Origin: Ciona savignyi
Taxonomy: Eukaryota > Chordata > Ascidiacea > Phlebobranchia > Cionidae
Length of the DNA: 64,000 nt
Assembly: GCA_000149265.1 (NCBI GenBank)
Contig: CH003200.1
Location: 1 to 64,000 of the forward strand
Direction of reading: 5' to 3'
How positions within the stretch are numbered: position 1 is the stretch's first letter; the number at the start of each line of letters is the position of its first letter. Shown one piece after another: positions 59,711 through 64,000 of this stretch. The position numbers were made by a program, and so were the translations under genes. The notes beneath the pieces were generated by a model. That model had not been told where the DNA came from, searched no databases, and saw nothing but the letters and a program-made list of their open reading frames with translations.

Positions 59711-61100
59711 GCTTAGAAATAAACATCATTTTAAATCATTTAAATAAACATTGTTTATCTGACTGGTTTTGTCTTATTAGCATTGATGGATTGATTTCGT
59801 ACTTTGTCATATCCGTCACATAAGGGTGTATGTTGCCCAGCTTGCCCTATAAGTTAACTTATGCCGGTTAACCAACCACGGTTTATCAATAAACGAGGTT
59901 TAACTGTTCTGCATAATTACAATGTAATTAGTACGCTAACTTGAATATGAGTATGAAGTATTTTAATATCTGTGAATGAAACTGATTCACACTCATTAGA
60001 TTATAAATACACACGGACATTATTCCTATACAGTATACACTAAAATACCACCCCACTGCAACTAAATATTATCCCACGGGCAATTTTCAAATTATCTTGC
60101 AAATACAAAAGGAAGCGTTCTCACAAGGACAGACCATATATTACCTCGCTATAACGTCAATTACATTTTAGTTTTATTATAAAGTTCAGTTAACTTAATA
60201 AAACAATATATCACTGCGATTAATGCGATAACGCGTACGTAAGCAATATAATTTAACACAGTCATTTTGTAACTTTCTGTGGCGTGTTATTACGTGCAAA
60301 AATATACAGCTGGTAGCCTGCTGAACATCCCATGATTACTGGTAAATCTCTTCAATGCCTTGTGTATTTGTCCACCTTTAGCAACCATATTCTTGTTTGC
60401 TTTAGGTAAACTATATTTACCACATCGGAATAAACACGAGTACCACGGTAGAGCAACCTAGTCAGGTGCCATAGCCAGTACTTTTGTGATTGAGCCCAAT
60501 CAGCTAAAGTATTACGTCCACGTACGTTTAGCTTACTGGCTGGCGTAAGCTGGATTTGAAGTATTAACTTAAGTTAGGCTTAGAGTGTTTAGGACATAAC
60601 TTCTTTACAAAGATAGAATTATTAAATTTTCAAGCAAATGGGCAGAATTGGAATAATGTAAATAATTCAGTTTAATTGCTTATAACATTCTAAAGGTGTT
60701 TTTTAGTGCAAATTTAATACTAAACTGTATCAATTCTTAGGAAGGCAGAAGTAAATGCTATCCTTATGGTGCCATAGACTTTACACATTATAATGTTTAC
60801 GATTGTGACGCAATGATATTTATATTGACGTCACAAAGGCAAATATGACGTAGCTTAAGTAAAAATTTTGTTTACATATATAATTACCTGTCCACAGACC
60901 GATACCAGCCAACATTATTCCAACGTCATGTGATATATAATTATATAACACTCAAAAGTAATCGCTGATTGATTCTAATTTAGATATTACGCGCAGTATT
61001 CAATATAGAGTCTAAACGTCTTTTTAATGCATTTTACAGCTCTGTATGTCATAGATTAACGTGTCTTGTTGAATTCATTTTTTTTTAATTCCCAATCCAG
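59711..61100. other. Unassigned sequence
   Basis: AT-rich. No gene, TIR or tandem repeat recognised. A further GACGTCAC site lies near 60829. Confidence 0.35.
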
Positions 61101-61916
61101 CTGTAGAAATGACCAAGAAAACCGGACTGAATGTCCGTTCCAAATCTGCGGGAGACGCGGTTACTGATTCTCAGTCATATTTCCTGTGGAATTTAAGTGA
61201 GTACTTTCTCCTTACATTAGCGCCTCCTGTCTTACGTTAGCTTCTGCGTAGCAAGACATCTGTGCCGAAATTTCCTTTCAAATGGAATCAATCTTGAATC
61301 AACTACACATTTTCCACATAACATTAGTTCCATAATAGCCCGAAAGCTGGTTATGTATTCACTAATGATTCGGTTTCGCCCACCCAACAATTGTAAAATT
61401 TTAATTCACATATATTTAATAATGTAAGGTGACGTAGTTATTTCTTTTTTATACCGAGCAGGATTTTAAACCCATTATGCACGCGTCACTAAGACCGATT
61501 TTGTATAGAATTTGTATCGACTGCGTGGTGGTTCGTGCGTCGACTTTCAGCCGAAGGGTTGGTGATTCAACCTGGTCGCTAACTAGTCGGTTGTGTCCTT
61601 GGGAAGGACACTTAGAGGACATTTCCCTAACGCAACGGATTAATAGGTTTTACCAAATTGAAGAAACGTTTGAATCATACAGAGCAAATTGTAATGGCTC
61701 TGGTGAACCAAGGCAGGCGCTTGCTGATCTGATGATTACTCGTGTGTTAACGCCCATTGCGTTTTCCTTACGGGGATAAACATGAAAATCCTATCTTATT
61801 TAGTTCATATATTCAGACCCAGCGAGACGCCCTCTCCGTGTGCACCGAGCGTCCTTGCGTCTACCAAGTTTGATTGCACGACGCAGAATGAGCGAGTGGT
61901 CATGTCTGCCAACAAG
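61101..61916 (+). CDS. Two putative exons of an unknown gene, partial
   Basis: Exon 61101-61196 follows a pyrimidine-rich acceptor (TTTTTTTTAATTCCCAATCCAG) broken only by a few A. It is open in a single frame with an internal ATG at 61109 (MTKKTGLNVRSKSAGDAVTD) and ends at a GTGAGT donor in phase 1. Exon 61804-61916 (acceptor TTATTTAG) continues in frame with RPSETPSPCAPSVLASTKFD and ends ...VVMSANK at a GTAATC donor. The product is Ser/Thr/Lys-rich and looks disordered; no family is recognised. A SINE-L fills most of the intron. Further exons to the right were not identified, so the gene may extend beyond the window. Confidence 0.4.
61468..61515 (-). repeat. SINE-S fragment
   Basis: CCCATTATGCACGCGTCACT followed by GACCGATTTTGTATAGAATT; reverse, joined directly to the following SINE-L. 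Confidence 0.55.
61518..61797 (+). repeat. SINE-L, full length
   Basis: Forward: GTGGTTCGTGCGTCGACTTT, CAGCCGAAGGGTTGGTGATT, CTGGTCGCTAACTAGTCGGT, GTGTTAACGCCCATTGCGTT, GGGGATAAACATGAAAATCC. It ends seven bases before the putative exon at 61804. Confidence 0.9.
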
Positions 61917-62539
61917 GTAATCAGTCCTGTTTTTAAAGTTTTAATATTAAGATAATGAATTCGTATATCAGGCAGTTGGTTGTAACTAACAGTTAAGACG
62001 TTTGTCACCCACAAAAATTTCTCAACACACACACAAAATCCAAAAAAATGCGGTCAGATACGACGGTGGTTACTTTTAATGCGAAATTTGGTACTATTAT
62101 TTTATATTTATCTTGTAATTTAGATGCAAATAGTATTTGCTATTAAAATATTTCCAAATACCTCACGAACGGATATGTAAATCTATCCAACACCGGAGGA
62201 CCAAGGCCGGGATGAGGTAGAGAAACTACACATTAAAATGAAGATTATGGGTTAAGGTCAAGGTTTAATCTTGGGTCAGTATTATGGTTAGTTGAGATTA
62301 AGTGTTGGAGACAGGGTGTTTAGTTTCCATAATTTAAAATAGAAGTTTTCTTTCTTTCTATCTTTAGGGTTTTCCAAATACCTTGGTATGTTGCGCGATG
62401 TTTAAGTGACGACTAATATGCTAGTTCAAAGACGTATAAACTATATGGTATTTTAGGTAATGTCAGGCAATTACCTCTACAACAAGGGTTTATCGCGTCA
62501 TTTGTGTTATATTTTGCCTCCATGTACCATATACCAGAG
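61917..62539. other. Unassigned sequence
   Basis: Nothing recognised beyond weak splice-like sites. Confidence 0.35.
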
Positions 62540-62635
62540 CAGTGTTTCCCAACCTTTTTTTTGGTCGCGGCTAATTTCAAACCAGCCAAAGTCTTTGCGG
62601 ACTCAATAAATCCTTTCTCGGGTTGTGAAACACTG
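62540..62635. mobile_element. hAT-type MITE, 96 bp
   Basis: The left end CAGTGTTTCCCAACC and the right end GGGTTGTGAAACACTG (reverse complement CAGTGTTTCACAACCC) are inverted repeats. Flanking 8-mers TACCAGAG (62532-62539) and TACCAAAG (62636-62643) agree at 7 of 8 positions. The short interior has GGTCGCGGC and no coding capacity. Confidence 0.87.
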
Positions 62636-62643
62636 TACCAAAG

Positions 62644-64000
62644 GAACTAATAAAGGTGAATCAAACACGTAGTGCAATATGGTGGGACTGGGAAAGAAGA
62701 AACGTCTAAATGAGTCATCTACGATAAAACATCAAAATAGGAATGTGTTTAAGTGCATGCGACCAAATACACAATATAACATCTCCCTTTTAAGTTTTCA
62801 ATAAATAAAGATTAAAAATATAGTCAAAGGATACATGCTTCTTGGACTAAATAGTATTTGTGGCCGAAATTTCCTTGTACTTTCGATAAGTTTAAACAGG
62901 GTCATTTGTTTGTTCAATTAATTGTTGTCCCAGGCAACGCCCTTACCAAGTATCAGTTTCCGCGAAATACCCATCTACGGGGTTAACCGATATACCACTA
63001 AGACTAAGGCAATCAGTGTATATTTAGTTGATCACAGTATCCCAGGGCTGCAGAAAGTATTAAGTCATTTGCCATTGTTTAAAATTATGACGTAATTATG
63101 TCGTGTTAGTTAATTTTGGGTTTACCCGTATTGTTCTAGCGTAGGTTTGGCCGCGTCCGCTATATTAATTTAGTAACCATTTTCTTTCAAATGGCGTGTT
63201 TTAACTACTGTTCGTTTTACCGTCTTTTATTTTTCCTGTGCCGGGATTAGCTTGATTTGCCGTTATGTAATGCTGAGAAAAAATAAATAAACCCAACTAA
63301 TTGGACTAAATATATATATATTTCAATATGAGCCGTACGAGGTAAAGAATGGATATCAATATACAATTTAAACTTTTATATCCAATCTGAAATTCGGAAC
63401 TAATTTCTTAATTTGGTTAAAGTAAAACAGACAAAGTTTAAGGCAATCGGTGCAGACTTAATGCTTTTCCCGCTGTCACGAATGGACCTTGTCGCCTATA
63501 CATGATGCTGGGCAAATTCCTAACTCCATTCCTTCTGTTAAAATCTCTCTTTTGCCTTAATTTTCTTGAGTATATTGAAATTCGGTTACCTTGCAACTAA
63601 GATTTGAATTCATTGTAAACTCAGTCTTTACAGTTAATACGTGTATCGTAAAAACATGTCAGAGGAGAATATTAGATAAGAAAGTATATGGCTGTCCGCA
63701 AGTCTATGGGCTTTCGTAGATGATGTTGGCAACTTCCGACTATATGTTATCAGCTTCACCGTGGCTCTACGCAAACTTCGAACTAGATATTACTTGGGTT
63801 GTTTTATATCGGTTTGTAAAATCATTAAATCCTTGCGCACAGTGTGTTTCATTTGTGATGCTTTATAACTTATACTGTTGTATTGCTGTGCGCAGTGCAA
63901 CCCCAAACCACCGAAAATGAAATACACTATTCTTTTAGTTATCTTTTAATATTTTGTTGTTATTAAAATCTAAAAGGAATTTTTAGAACGACAGTTACCA
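62644..64000. other. Unassigned sequence to the window end
   Basis: Includes the second copy of the diverged repeat at 63112-63285 (partner 53795-53970). A 66-codon ORF at 63720-63920 follows an AG but shows no family motif. Confidence 0.4.

Overview
The window looks like a stretch of an invertebrate chordate genome, most likely an ascidian tunicate such as Ciona. This is an inference from three things. The DNA is AT-rich and packed with small repeats. The genes are split by short introns with GT...AG ends. The recognisable proteins are metazoan: a PLAT-domain lipoxygenase, a FUT8-type alpha-1,6-fucosyltransferase and a caspase. I saw no tRNA, rRNA, CRISPR or bacterial-type gene.

Layout. 1-4810: two full and one partial head-to-tail copy of a ~1.76 kb non-coding repeat. 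5278-11998 (+): a complete 14-exon lipoxygenase gene. 12925-14272: a second copy of the sequence that lies just upstream of the lipoxygenase, carrying an inserted Ty3/gypsy fragment. 14290-16150: four ~485 bp tandem units. 16736-21512 (-): a complete six-exon 2-oxoglutarate/Fe(II) oxygenase gene. 22797-22990: a hAT-type MITE. 24930-27990: a decayed Ty3/gypsy retrotransposon butted against the 5' half of a LINE (28000-30042, -). 30958-34035: a 3 kb minisatellite of degenerate GTTGCTA units with an inverted internal block. 35862-36243 (+): two exons of a caspase p20 domain, followed by a LINE reverse-transcriptase fragment. 37566-37915 (-): a compact gene for a small secreted basic peptide. 38860-45090: SINEs, a diverged duplicate pair and retroposon ORF1 fragments. 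47447-52073 (+): a complete eight-exon FUT8 gene. 52974-53399: assembly gap. 53400-64000: mostly unassigned DNA with SINEs, a 19-bp array, a possible CRE/TATA promoter, two possible exons of an unknown gene and a second hAT MITE.

The genes do not form one pathway. Lipoxygenase (oxylipin synthesis), the cytosolic oxygenase, FUT8 (core fucosylation in the Golgi) and the caspase remnant are independent. What unifies the window is repeats. A tRNA-derived SINE with a B-box-like head and a GGATA-type tail occurs about 20 times, including in four of seven FUT8 introns. A second short tRNA-Ser/Leu-like SINE occurs about nine times. The three large gene models were built by hand from splice-site phase. 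All their junctions are frame-compatible and the lengths (680, 324 and 579 residues) match their families. Repeat and SINE boundaries are approximate.
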